Shown: in pieces, positions 35,169 to 43,475 of the stretch
Layout of the letters: the number at the start of each line of letters is the position of its first letter
Position numbering within the stretch: position 1 is the first letter of the stretch
Source: a bacterium
GTDB lineage: Bacteria > Arandabacterota > Arandabacteria > Arandabacterales > Arandabacteraceae
Assembly (NCBI GenBank): GCA_029933125.1
Contig: JAOZOU010000002.1
Coordinates: 1-64,000, forward strand
DNA length: 64,000 bases
Reading direction: 5' to 3'
Position numbers and translations under genes: made by a program
The notes under the pieces: generated by a model
Database searches by the model: none
What the model was told of the DNA's origin: nothing
The model's input: the letters and a program-made list of their open reading frames with translations, nothing else

Positions 35169-36523
35169 TCCTCTTAAGAGGCATAAGACTTCTTTATACA
35201 GGCCTTGAGGAACTCTCAGGGAAAGATCTCCTCATCGATGGTGGCAGGATAGAGCAAATTGCTGACAGCATCGATCCAGGAAAGCTCCCAACTCGTGATG
35301 TTGAGATAGTTGATTGCAGCAACTTGCTCGTTCTTCCTGGTTTCATAAATACACATCACCATTTCTATCAAACCCTCCAGCGTTGTATCCCCGAAGTGCA
35401 GGATTCGCCTCTTTTCGACTGGCTTGTCTTTCTCTATGAGATCTGGAGAAATCTTGATGATGAGGCTATCTATTGGAGCACCCTTGTTGCCTGTGGTGAA
35501 CTGGCAAAAACAGGTTGTACAACAACAACTGACAATCTTTATGTGTTTCCGAGGGGAGTAAGCGGCGACTTCATTGATGTTGAGATAGAGGCGGCTCTCA
35601 AACTCGGTCTGCGATTCCATCCAACTCGTGGTAGTATGTCGAGGGGAAGAAGCAAAGGGGGGCTTCCTCCTGATGACGTTGTCCAGAGCGGAGGCGAGAT
35701 ACTCAAGGATAGTGAACGTCTCATCCAACGCTACCACAATCCTGAGCCTGGAGCTATGACGCGCATAGCCTTGGGTCCGTGCTCACCTTTCTCGGTCTCA
35801 AAGGAATTGTTGATTGAAACACGAAAACTTGCCTCAGCCTACGGCGTTCTCCTTCATACCCACCTTGCTGAGACGCAGGATGAGATTGCCTATTGCAAGG
35901 ACAAATATGGTAAGAGACCCCTTGCTCTTATGGAGGAATGTGGCTGGCTCGGAGATGATGTCTGGTTTGCGCACGGAATTCATTTCAGCGATGAGGAACT
36001 CCAGAAACTCAAAGATACCCACACAGGTATCTGCCACTGCCCGACATCTAATATGAGGCTTGGCTCGGGTTGTGCTCGAATCCCCGAGATGCTTTCACTT
36101 GGCGTAAGGGTTGGTCTCGGTGTTGATGGAAGCGCCAGTAATGATAGCTCTGACATGTTAGGTGAGCTCAGGAACTGTTTCCTGCTCCACAGACTCAGCG
36201 GTGGAAGCGCGGCAATAACAACCCGTCAGGTTCTCGAGATGGCTACCACTGGTGGCGCAAGTCTCCTCGGTAGAGATGATGTTGGAACTCTCGAGATTGG
36301 TAAATGCGCTGACATTATTGGTATTGATGTTTCTGAGATATCCCGAGCAGGTGCCGTCCATGATTATCTTGGCTCAGTGGTTTTGTGCGGGTCATGTCAC
36401 AATGTCGCGTTCACGATAGTGAATGGCAAGTTCGTTGTCAGAAATGGGCGACTTGTTAATGTTGATGAGGATGAAGTTGTAGCTCGAGCCAATGAGATTG
36501 CACTACGTCTGAGGACTAAGTGA
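35165..36523 (+). CDS. Probable 8-oxoguanine deaminase (amidohydrolase family)
   Basis: A 452-residue zinc amidohydrolase of the ATZ/TRZ type. The N-terminal metal motif is FINTHHHFYQTLQR, followed by LFDWLVFLYEIW, GCTTTTDNLYVFPRG, HTHLAETQDE, WFAHGIHFS, HCPTSNMRLGSG and GLGVDGSASND. The LFDWL, YxFP and GVDGSASND series is that of characterised 8-oxoguanine deaminases, which turn 8-oxoguanine into urate; other aminohydrolases of the family cannot be fully excluded. The start is a TTG at 35165 overlapping the Mo subunit stop, with AAGGAAG 7 bp ahead. The stop is 1 bp from that of a convergent gene. Confidence 0.83.
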   Translation: MILLRGIRLLYTGLEELSGKDLLIDGGRIEQIADSIDPGKLPTRDVEIVDCSNLLVLPGFINTHHHFYQTLQRCIPEVQDSPLFDWLVFLYEIWRNLDDEAIYWSTLVACGELAKTGCTTTTDNLYVFPRGVSGDFIDVEIEAALKLGLRFHPTRGSMSRGRSKGGLPPDDVVQSGGEILKDSERLIQRYHNPEPGAMTRIALGPCSPFSVSKELLIETRKLASAYGVLLHTHLAETQDEIAYCKDKYGKRPLALMEECGWLGDDVWFAHGIHFSDEELQKLKDTHTGICHCPTSNMRLGSGCARIPEMLSLGVRVGLGVDGSASNDSSDMLGELRNCFLLHRLSGGSAAITTRQVLEMATTGGASLLGRDDVGTLEIGKCADIIGIDVSEISRAGAVHDYLGSVVLCGSCHNVAFTIVNGKFVVRNGRLVNVDEDEVVARANEIALRLRTK

Positions 36524-36524
36524 T

Positions 36525-37940
36525 CTAAAATCTTTCAGCGAGTGCCTGAGGTCGGTAACCTGTCTCAATCCAGTCTTCCATATTGCGTTTCATTGGATCT
36601 ATCACGGCAACCCCATTGAGCTCGGGCAATGTCACGTAGAGGCGTTTATCCACACTGTCGAAAAGCAGGTGACCTGGGGTTGACTCGAGATCAATAGCAT
36701 AAAGGACGACATCGGTATAGGGATCGATACATATCACTTGCTTGCTTGTTCTCATACTAACGTAGATGCGTCTTCCAAATGGATCGAATACCATATCGCT
36801 TGCGCCCATACCGATGGTTATTGTTTTCTCAACGCCCAGCTTTTCGATATTGATTACTGTAAGATCGGTTGAGCCACTGTTTGTTATGTAGAGCCAGTCC
36901 TTGTTGTCATCAATGGCCATGCTGACGGGTTGCATTTCCACCGTGAGTGTTGTGTCGATAGCGGGTTCCTCAGAGCTTACATCAACTACTGATAAAGTTC
37001 CAAAGTGCTCATTGAGAACGAAGACGCGATCATTTGCAGCCGAATAGACTGCGTATAACGGCCCATCGCCAACTTCCACTGTGGAGGTGACCTGGAGGCT
37101 GAAAGCATCAATCAGGTGAATGGTATCTGTTCCATAGTTAACGACGACGATGAGATCTTTTGATGGTATGGGCTCAATGTGGACTGGTTCATCTACATAA
37201 TCCAGCTGCGTTGCTCTGACGAGGTGCTGCGTATTCATATCAAGTTCATATATGACTCCTTCCTTTCTGTCTGCGATATAGAGACGATTGCGGCGATGGT
37301 CAGCACTTAGAGCGTAGGGTGTCGTTCCCACAAAAACATTGTAAACAACATGCCCAACTTTCTTGTCTATGATTGACAGGTTTGATGAGATTTCATTTGC
37401 AACGTAGATGAGCTCGCCCGTGGGAAGAGGATTCTCATCTTCTATCCTGATAACAGGTCGGACGCCACCAGACACTTCAGGATCCTTCTTCATACTCACG
37501 TGCATAGTGATGGTCTTGGCTTTGCCAGCAATTACATCGAAGTGGTGATCAAGTGTTAGGACAGCCGTATTCATGGGAAACGCAACTGAAGACCCCTCCT
37601 TGACAATCTTCTCTGTAAAGATCGTCAAGGCATCGTACTTACCAGGTGGGAAGTCACTCACAGTAAGAAGCCCCTGATAGCGGCTAAATTCGCTTGAAGT
37701 TATCGAAGTTCCGGAGTCGAGGATGCTTGCCTGCGTTCCATCGCTGCGACTCAATGCTACCTTTCGAACCTTCCAATCAAAATCACCAACTTCACTGTCA
37801 TCAACCTTTGCGTAGAGAACAACTTGAGCAATGCGGTCCATACCTGGCTGCTGGTGGGAGACCTTTGGAGCCCTTACCTGGCTTTGTCCAGCACAGGACA
37901 ACGCGACGAGAGCAATGAAGAGCATCAATCTTCGGATCAT
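36525..37940 (-). CDS. YVTN-type beta-propeller lipoprotein at the end of the zinc-type importer operon
   Basis: A 471-residue lipoprotein (signal ending VALSCAG). Residues about 35-170 form a beta-sandwich (DUF4382-like in appearance). About 175-460 form a YVTN-type propeller: LIYVANEISSNLSIID, RLYIADRKEG, LIVVVNYGTDTIHLID, RVFVLNEHFGTLSVVD, WLYITNSGSTDLTVIN, RIYVSMRTSKQVICID. Histidines occur scattered (LDHHFDV, PVHIEP, DTIHL, NEHFG). The start is 1 bp after the permease stop with GGAGG upstream, so it belongs to the metal-import operon. A beta-propeller beside a cluster-9 importer recalls AztD, the periplasmic zinc chaperone of AztABCD; that role is inference. Confidence 0.85.
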   Translation of the reverse strand: MIRRLMLFIALVALSCAGQSQVRAPKVSHQQPGMDRIAQVVLYAKVDDSEVGDFDWKVRKVALSRSDGTQASILDSGTSITSSEFSRYQGLLTVSDFPPGKYDALTIFTEKIVKEGSSVAFPMNTAVLTLDHHFDVIAGKAKTITMHVSMKKDPEVSGGVRPVIRIEDENPLPTGELIYVANEISSNLSIIDKKVGHVVYNVFVGTTPYALSADHRRNRLYIADRKEGVIYELDMNTQHLVRATQLDYVDEPVHIEPIPSKDLIVVVNYGTDTIHLIDAFSLQVTSTVEVGDGPLYAVYSAANDRVFVLNEHFGTLSVVDVSSEEPAIDTTLTVEMQPVSMAIDDNKDWLYITNSGSTDLTVINIEKLGVEKTITIGMGASDMVFDPFGRRIYVSMRTSKQVICIDPYTDVVLYAIDLESTPGHLLFDSVDKRLYVTLPELNGVAVIDPMKRNMEDWIETGYRPQALAERF

Positions 37941-37941
37941 G

Positions 37942-38772
37942 CTAACCTCCTCGATTTCTATATCCACTTCGATGCCACCGTGACGCAGCAAAGCAGATAG
38001 AGAGTATCACGCTTGCCGAAAGAACGATGCTTGGTCCTGATGGCAGATCATAGCGGTAGGAAAATAGGAGGCCTGAGAAAAGTGAGACCAAGCCAAAGAG
38101 GATGGCAAAGCCGACAACCGTGCGATATGTTCTTGCTATCTGGAAAGCACTTGCAGCTGGTAGCACAAGCAGGGCTGCCACGAGAATGATACCGACGAGC
38201 TTGATCGATGCCACAACGGCAAGTGATATCAGAATCAGAAGGAGATAATGAAGTAGAGCTACAGGTATACCTCTTACTTGAGCTACTTCCTCATCAAAGC
38301 TTACATGAAGCAATGGCTTGAAAAGCGATAAAATCAGAAAAAGGGTAGCTGCACAGTAGCCAAGGATGACGTAGATATCGGACCTCGTTATTGAAAGTAT
38401 GCTACCGAAAAGGTAGGAGAAAAGACTGAGATGCTGAGTTTGCACTAAGGATATCAGGACTATGCCCAAAGCCATGCTTCCTGAGAATGTAATGCCGATT
38501 GCTGCATCTTCGCGGACTTGTGATCTCCTCGATATTAAACCGATGAGCATTGCCACTCCGATGCAGTAGATGGTAGCTGTCAGCGTTATGCTGGCTCCTA
38601 GCGCGAGACCGATGGCAACGCCACCGAGTGCTGAATGTGATATACCCACGCCGATGAATGATATCCTCCGCAGGACAACAAAGAACGAGAGCACGGAAAG
38701 CATCAAGACGATGAGGGTGCCACCGATTAGGGCATTTTGAAAAAAGGGCATCCCGAAGATTGTGTCAGCCAT
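37942..38772 (-). CDS. Metal (zinc/manganese) ABC importer permease, ZnuB-like
   Basis: A 276-residue ABC-3 family permease (cluster 9). It has repeated hydrophobic helices and ISFIGVGISHSALGGVAIG, the conserved EAA-like coupling region near the N-terminus; the C-terminal segments LVGIILVAALLVLPAASA are typical of ZnuB/MntB. ATG 38772 (behind GAGGCAAG) overlaps the ATPase stop by 8 bp. The open frame extends upstream to 38970, but that part is antisense-like sequence within the ATPase gene. Substrate specificity within zinc, manganese and iron cannot be fixed from sequence alone. Confidence 0.92.
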   Translation of the reverse strand: MADTIFGMPFFQNALIGGTLIVLMLSVLSFFVVLRRISFIGVGISHSALGGVAIGLALGASITLTATIYCIGVAMLIGLISRRSQVREDAAIGITFSGSMALGIVLISLVQTQHLSLFSYLFGSILSITRSDIYVILGYCAATLFLILSLFKPLLHVSFDEEVAQVRGIPVALLHYLLLILISLAVVASIKLVGIILVAALLVLPAASAFQIARTYRTVVGFAILFGLVSLFSGLLFSYRYDLPSGPSIVLSASVILSICFAASRWHRSGYRNRGG

Positions 38773-39535
38773 CACTTGCCTCATCGTGCCTGTGGATAAC
38801 CCTGTGGGGATAGCGACCGTGCAACATAAATTCGAATTCGCAACCATATGCTTTCTTGAGAATGTCAGTACCTTCGATCTCTTCAGGCGGGGCGTGAACA
38901 AAGACGCTCTGGTTGATGCATACGATCTCATCAACCTGGCTTGGTACAACTTCAAGATCATGTGAGGCAAGAACTATGGTGAGAGAGAACTCATCCATAA
39001 GCTCATTGAGCAATCGGTAGAATTCGTCGCGTGCCTTTGTATCGACGCCGGTTGTTGGTTCATCCAGCAGCAGAAGTCTTGGTTTGCTCGCCAGAGCTCG
39101 AGCTATGAATACACGCTGTTTTTGTCCACCTGAAAGCTCCCCTATTCTGCGTGATGCAAGATCCATGATACCGACCGATCTGAGCGCATATTCAATCTTC
39201 TCCCTTTCGGACTTGCTGACGGTGTGGAAAAATCCTAAGCCCGTATGGACGCCCATTTCGACAACATCATAGACAGTGACAGGAAAATCGGGATCGAGCC
39301 TTTGCTCCTGGGGAACATATCCTATTGTCCGACTTATTGGACCGCTTATCTTTACCTTACCTCTGTCAGGCTTTATAAGCCCAGCTATCGTCTTAAGGAG
39401 TGTGGTCTTCCCTCCACCATTGGGTCCCATAAGCCCGATGTACTTGCCTTCCTCGATCCTCAGTGTGACGTCCTTGAGAGCAAGGTTCTTACCTCGCCAG
39501 ACCCATACATTCTCAAGCTCAACTATAGTTGCCAT
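38765..39535 (-). CDS. Metal ABC importer ATPase, ZnuC-like
   Basis: A 256-residue ABC ATPase with Walker A GPNGGGKTT, Q-loop YVPQEQ, signature LSGGQKQRV, Walker B LLLLDEP, and the switch histidine in LASHDLE. The sequence is typical of zinc/manganese importers. It lies 14 bp after the binding-protein gene and overlaps the permease gene. This is the only ABC transporter ATPase gene in the window; the two MacB-type operons further right have none. Confidence 0.94.
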   Translation of the reverse strand: MATIVELENVWVWRGKNLALKDVTLRIEEGKYIGLMGPNGGGKTTLLKTIAGLIKPDRGKVKISGPISRTIGYVPQEQRLDPDFPVTVYDVVEMGVHTGLGFFHTVSKSEREKIEYALRSVGIMDLASRRIGELSGGQKQRVFIARALASKPRLLLLDEPTTGVDTKARDEFYRLLNELMDEFSLTIVLASHDLEVVPSQVDEIVCINQSVFVHAPPEEIEGTDILKKAYGCEFEFMLHGRYPHRVIHRHDEASDG

Positions 39536-39549
39536 GTTCTCTGTTTCCT

Positions 39550-40407
39550 TTAGTTACTACATGCTTCTCTGAGCTTCTCCACATTGTATCTAATAAGTCC
39601 GACGTAGGAGGAGCGTTCACCGAGATGAGATCCACCTAAAGGATCAAGCATCACAATTTTGGCATTGGTCATGGAAGCAACGGATTCAGCAAGCCCTGGA
39701 TTTGAGAATTCCTCTGCTATGATGCATGGCTTTTTCATCCTGCGTAGCATCCTGATAACCTCAGCGACATGTCTTGCCGAAGGCTCATGCTCATCAGATA
39801 TCTCAATTGTGGCAACTTCCTTGAGACCGTAACGCCGCGCGAAGTATGACCACGCTGGATGCAAACTCACAAATTCATCAATCTTAGCTTCGGTGAGGGT
39901 CCTGCTTACCCAGTGATTGAGAGAATCTATTCTAGCAACGAAGTTTCTAAGTCTTGATCTGAAGGTGGTACTATCCGATGGTGATACCTGCTCAAGTTTC
40001 AGAGCCACAACCTTTGCGATTTGCTCAGCCATGAGAGGATCGAGCCAGATGTGAGGATTGAAACCGTTGCCAAGGGGGATTAGGGAATCGGTGAATGATT
40101 GATAAAGCTGGATGCTCCTTGCATCATCTGCTTTTTGCAACCCTATTGACCACGTGTCAAAGCCTCCGCCAATGAGAAAGATTAAGTCAGCCTTCTCGAG
40201 AGCGATGGCCGAACTCGGGGTTAGCTCGAAATTGTGAGGATCCGCCCCCCTCGGTACCAGACTAGTGACTGTCACCCTATCTCCCCCTATAGCCTCAACA
40301 ATTGAGCGAAGGGGATAGATGGAGGTAACGATTCGCGGCTTGGCGATTGCATGAGGTGTCAGAGCTATAATCCAGACGATCGCTACCAAGGCTTTTCTTA
40401 TCCGCAT
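39550..40407 (-). CDS. Metal-binding periplasmic protein, ZnuA-like (cluster A-I)
   Basis: A 285-residue substrate-binding protein with a signal peptide (to about HAIAK). Ligand segments are GADPHNFELTP (His), NPHIWLDP (His), VSLHPAWSYFARRYGL (His) and the acidic MLDPLGG region, as in zinc/manganese binding proteins. The long His-rich loop of classical ZnuA is absent; AztC-type proteins also lack it. ATG 40407 follows AAGGTG. It is the first gene of the operon and has a promoter with an overlapping inverted repeat just upstream. Confidence 0.92.
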   Translation of the reverse strand: MRIRKALVAIVWIIALTPHAIAKPRIVTSIYPLRSIVEAIGGDRVTVTSLVPRGADPHNFELTPSSAIALEKADLIFLIGGGFDTWSIGLQKADDARSIQLYQSFTDSLIPLGNGFNPHIWLDPLMAEQIAKVVALKLEQVSPSDSTTFRSRLRNFVARIDSLNHWVSRTLTEAKIDEFVSLHPAWSYFARRYGLKEVATIEISDEHEPSARHVAEVIRMLRRMKKPCIIAEEFSNPGLAESVASMTNAKIVMLDPLGGSHLGERSSYVGLIRYNVEKLREACSN

Positions 40408-40440
40408 AAGCAGCACCTTATTTGCTTGTTCCTACCAGTC

Positions 40441-40471
40441 GAATCATATAGGATTATTCCTGGCCTGGCAA
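40441..40471 (-). promoter_or_regulatory. Promoter of the metal importer overlapped by a 19-bp operator-like dyad
   Basis: Reverse strand: TTGCCA (40466-40471), 17 bp, TATGAT (40443-40448), each 5/6 to consensus. Across the -10 box and spacer lies GAATCAT-ATAGG-ATTATTC (forward 40441-40459), an inverted repeat with 6 of 7 arm positions matching. The AT-rich dyad resembles Fur/Zur/MntR-type operators and its location would block RNA polymerase. Metal-dependent repression of the importer is the natural prediction; the regulator is not in the window. Confidence 0.6.
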
Positions 40472-40495
40472 GCAGCATTAAGAGAGGTGATTATC

Positions 40496-42040
40496 TTGAA
40501 GCAGAGAAGGAGTCTTCTCGTAGCAATACTAGTAGTAGCTCTAATCATCGTTGTTACCATTGTTTACCTTCGCCTAACCCAGCCGATTGGTTTTCCAGCA
40601 CTAGTAGCTCCAATTGATAGCAGAGCCTATTTCGCAGCAGTCGATAGTCTTCTCAAGGGTGCAACTTCAAGTGTGGATGTGATCCTCTACCAGAGTCGTT
40701 TCTATTTCCAATATCCTCTGAGCAAGAGCAATCGCCTTCTCTTAGATCTCCTTGATGCTGTTGACCGAGGAGTAGAGGTGAGAGCGATACTGGAAGAGGC
40801 TGACTGGAATACGGAAAACAGTGAAGAAAACAGGGATGTCTGGAATGTACTCCGCAACGGTGGTGTCGATGCGTATTTTGATCCTTTAAGAAGGACAAGC
40901 CATTCTAAGCTCGTCATAATCGATGGCAGGTATGTGATTGTTGGATCGAGCAACTGGTCTCATTATTCGCTCGACATAAACAACGAGGCCAATGTGATTG
41001 TTGATTCAAAAAAGGCTGCCTCCAAATTCACAGACTATTTTGAGAAAATACTTGCAAAGAGCAGCAAAACCTATACGAGTGCACTACCGAAGATGAACGC
41101 TTCGGAGGCAGCCAAGTCGGAGCAACGCTACTTTGTTATTGTGGATGTAGCTGATTCTGCGAAATATCGCCAAGACGGTGGCGAAGGCTTGATATATTTC
41201 GATGACATACCTGTCTCAGTGAGCGACAGGCCACTTGAGGAGATTCTAGCTGTTGATTCTCTCTTCTTCGAGGAAGCCCCTGGAGAGACTTTACGCATAG
41301 TTGCAAACAGATGGGAACATGATGGGTCAATCACACTTGCAGCTATGGATGTTGAAAAAGGGGACACTTTTGTGAGGATGTTGCGTGCTGCCCAAGCCGA
41401 GCGTAAGAAGGCCAAGCAACTTCCCCATGAGCCTGTAACCATCAAGTGGTATAAAGCCCTGAGAGTCATACCAGCAATGAACGAGCTTTACGCAAAGGAA
41501 GTTTTCAACTTGATTGAACATTCCACGGAGAGAATCTGGATCGCAATACTAGATGCGCGTTATTACGATTCGACGCCGCGTCACGCTACGAAGACAAAGA
41601 AACCTGGCGAGGCACCAAGCTTGACGAATGTCCTTCTTGCAAAGCTCGTGAGTGCGGAGGCAGGCGGTGTTGATGTTAGATTTGTCTGTGATATGGGCTG
41701 GAGGGGAGAGCCACCAAGATCCAAGGTCGAATTTCTAAAGAGGCTAAGCGCAGCGGGGGCTAGTGTCTTTGAGGATCCGAGGGATGTGACAACTCATGCG
41801 AAAGTTGCGATTTTTGACCATGATTTTGTGGTCGTAGGTTCGACCAACTGGTCATATTACGCACTTGAGGAGAATAATGAGACAGCTGTTGTTATAGAAT
41901 GCCGGGAACTCAATGAACATTATGCTGAGTTCATAATGGCTCTTGGGGCAAAGAGGTTTCAAGCTGGGGCTGAAGGTATGCCACTCGAGGTAGATGGTGA
42001 CCGTGTTGCACTCATCGAAACTCGTCCTCTGGTAAATTAG
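40496..42040 (+). CDS. Phospholipase D-family protein with two HKD motifs, membrane-anchored
   Basis: A 514-residue protein with an N-terminal membrane anchor (LLVAILVVALIIVVTIVYL) and two PLD catalytic half-sites: HSKLVIIDGRYVIVGSSNWS (about residue 134) and HAKVAIFDHDFVVVGSTNWS (about 433). Both HxKxxxxD motifs are intact, so one bilobed active site on the outer face of the inner membrane is expected. A unique region of about 200 residues separates the halves. Substrate may be phospholipid or nucleic acid. The start is a TTG at 40496 with AGAGAGGTG 6 bp ahead; GTG 40487 is an alternative. It diverges from the metal importer. Confidence 0.87.
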   Translation: MKQRRSLLVAILVVALIIVVTIVYLRLTQPIGFPALVAPIDSRAYFAAVDSLLKGATSSVDVILYQSRFYFQYPLSKSNRLLLDLLDAVDRGVEVRAILEEADWNTENSEENRDVWNVLRNGGVDAYFDPLRRTSHSKLVIIDGRYVIVGSSNWSHYSLDINNEANVIVDSKKAASKFTDYFEKILAKSSKTYTSALPKMNASEAAKSEQRYFVIVDVADSAKYRQDGGEGLIYFDDIPVSVSDRPLEEILAVDSLFFEEAPGETLRIVANRWEHDGSITLAAMDVEKGDTFVRMLRAAQAERKKAKQLPHEPVTIKWYKALRVIPAMNELYAKEVFNLIEHSTERIWIAILDARYYDSTPRHATKTKKPGEAPSLTNVLLAKLVSAEAGGVDVRFVCDMGWRGEPPRSKVEFLKRLSAAGASVFEDPRDVTTHAKVAIFDHDFVVVGSTNWSYYALEENNETAVVIECRELNEHYAEFIMALGAKRFQAGAEGMPLEVDGDRVALIETRPLVN

Positions 42041-42128
42041 AACCGGCGTTCAAACTGCGCGGGCAAACCTTGATTAGATCGATTAACTTCAATAGATTCT
42101 AGCATAAAGAAGATCTGCGAGGTGAGCC

Positions 42129-43475
42129 ATGGTTACTGATAACAAGATAACCCACATAGTGAAACGAGATGGCACTGTTGTGGAATTCGATCAAGACCGC
42201 ATAACCAATGCGATTTATAAGGCTGCTGCATCGGTAGGCGGGCATAATCGCTCTCTAAGCGAGAGGCTTTCCGATGAAGTTGTCAAGATTTTGAATGAGT
42301 GTTTTGAACCACCGGATATGCCAACTGTTGAAGAGATACAGGATATTGTTGAGAAGGTTCTTATAGAGAATGGTCATGCCAAGACAGCAAAAGCTTATAT
42401 TGTATATCGGGAGCAGAGACGGCGCGAGAGGGAGCGAAAAGAACGCAAGAAGGGGCTTGAAAGCCCGCTGCCTTTTCGGCTGATGTACGAGAATCTCCTC
42501 TGGAATCTCGATCACGATTGCGATACCATCGGCAAACTCAATCGGCGTATTCGCGATGGTAGCTTTCCGGAGCTTGTTACTGAAGCTGATCGTACCTACA
42601 ATGAGAGCCTAGATCGTGTAGCCGAGGCAATTGCTTCAGACAAGAATATTAGGCTAATCATTGTTGCCGGACCATCATCCTCTGGAAAGACAACGACCAC
42701 AGCAAAGCTTGCAAATCGCCTCAAGGAGATGGGTATTGAAACCGTTCTTCTCAATCTGGACCATTATTTCTTTGATCTCGAGGTCCATCCCAGGGACGAA
42801 TTCGGGGATTATGATTTTGAGACACCTGAGGCGCTTGATATCAATCTCATAAATGAGCATCTAGGACAGCTGATTGAGGGAAAGGCTGTAAAGATACCAA
42901 GTTATGATTTTAAGACCGGCAGGCGGAGGCTGAACGCGACCGAAGTTAAGGTGAGATCGGATCAGATTATTCTGATCGATACCCTTCATGGTCTTTACGA
43001 GCCTCTTACCGCGGCCGTTGATGATTCGCTTAAGTTCCGGCTTTACATTGAGACGGTTTTGATAATGAGGGACAAGAACCGTAACTTTATCCGATGGACA
43101 GACATTAGACTTTTGCGGCGAATGGTAAGGGATCACGCTCAGAGGGGATACGATCCAATGCAGACCTTGACCCACTGGCACTATGTACGCAGGAGCGAAC
43201 TTAAGCATATAATTCCCAATATAAGGAATGCAGACTATGTGCTAAATGGAGCACTGCCCTATGAGCTCCCCTTCCATAAGAAATATTCCTTTGAGTACTT
43301 CCCAAAGTTCATCAAGGAGCTCAAGGGCGATCCAAGACGGCGTGATGCCTATATCAGAGCTGAGCGTATCCACAACCTATTGAGCCAGGTTGAGATCTAC
43401 GAAGACGAATCGGTTGTAGCACCGGACTCGCTTTTAAGAGAATTCATCGGTGGAAGCATCTACAAGTTGCACTGA
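42129..43475 (+). CDS. ATP-cone domain fused to a uridine kinase-like P-loop kinase
   Basis: A 448-residue cytoplasmic protein. Residues about 7-95 are an ATP-cone (THIVKRDGTVVEFDQDRI, AIYKAAASVGG, EEIQDIVEKVLIE, AKAYIVYREQRR), the nucleotide-sensing module of ribonucleotide reductases and NrdR. A basic linker is followed by a uridine kinase/phosphoribulokinase-type kinase from about 175: GPSSSGKTTTTAKL (Walker A), LNLDHYFFD, PSYDFKTGRR, IDTLHGLYEP and IRWTDIRLLRRMVRD. It presumably phosphorylates a nucleoside or related metabolite under adenine-nucleotide control; the substrate is unproven. Its TGA abuts the stop of the convergent ParA fusion gene with no gap. Confidence 0.87.
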   Translation: MVTDNKITHIVKRDGTVVEFDQDRITNAIYKAAASVGGHNRSLSERLSDEVVKILNECFEPPDMPTVEEIQDIVEKVLIENGHAKTAKAYIVYREQRRRERERKERKKGLESPLPFRLMYENLLWNLDHDCDTIGKLNRRIRDGSFPELVTEADRTYNESLDRVAEAIASDKNIRLIIVAGPSSSGKTTTTAKLANRLKEMGIETVLLNLDHYFFDLEVHPRDEFGDYDFETPEALDINLINEHLGQLIEGKAVKIPSYDFKTGRRRLNATEVKVRSDQIILIDTLHGLYEPLTAAVDDSLKFRLYIETVLIMRDKNRNFIRWTDIRLLRRMVRDHAQRGYDPMQTLTHWHYVRRSELKHIIPNIRNADYVLNGALPYELPFHKKYSFEYFPKFIKELKGDPRRRDAYIRAERIHNLLSQVEIYEDESVVAPDSLLREFIGGSIYKLH

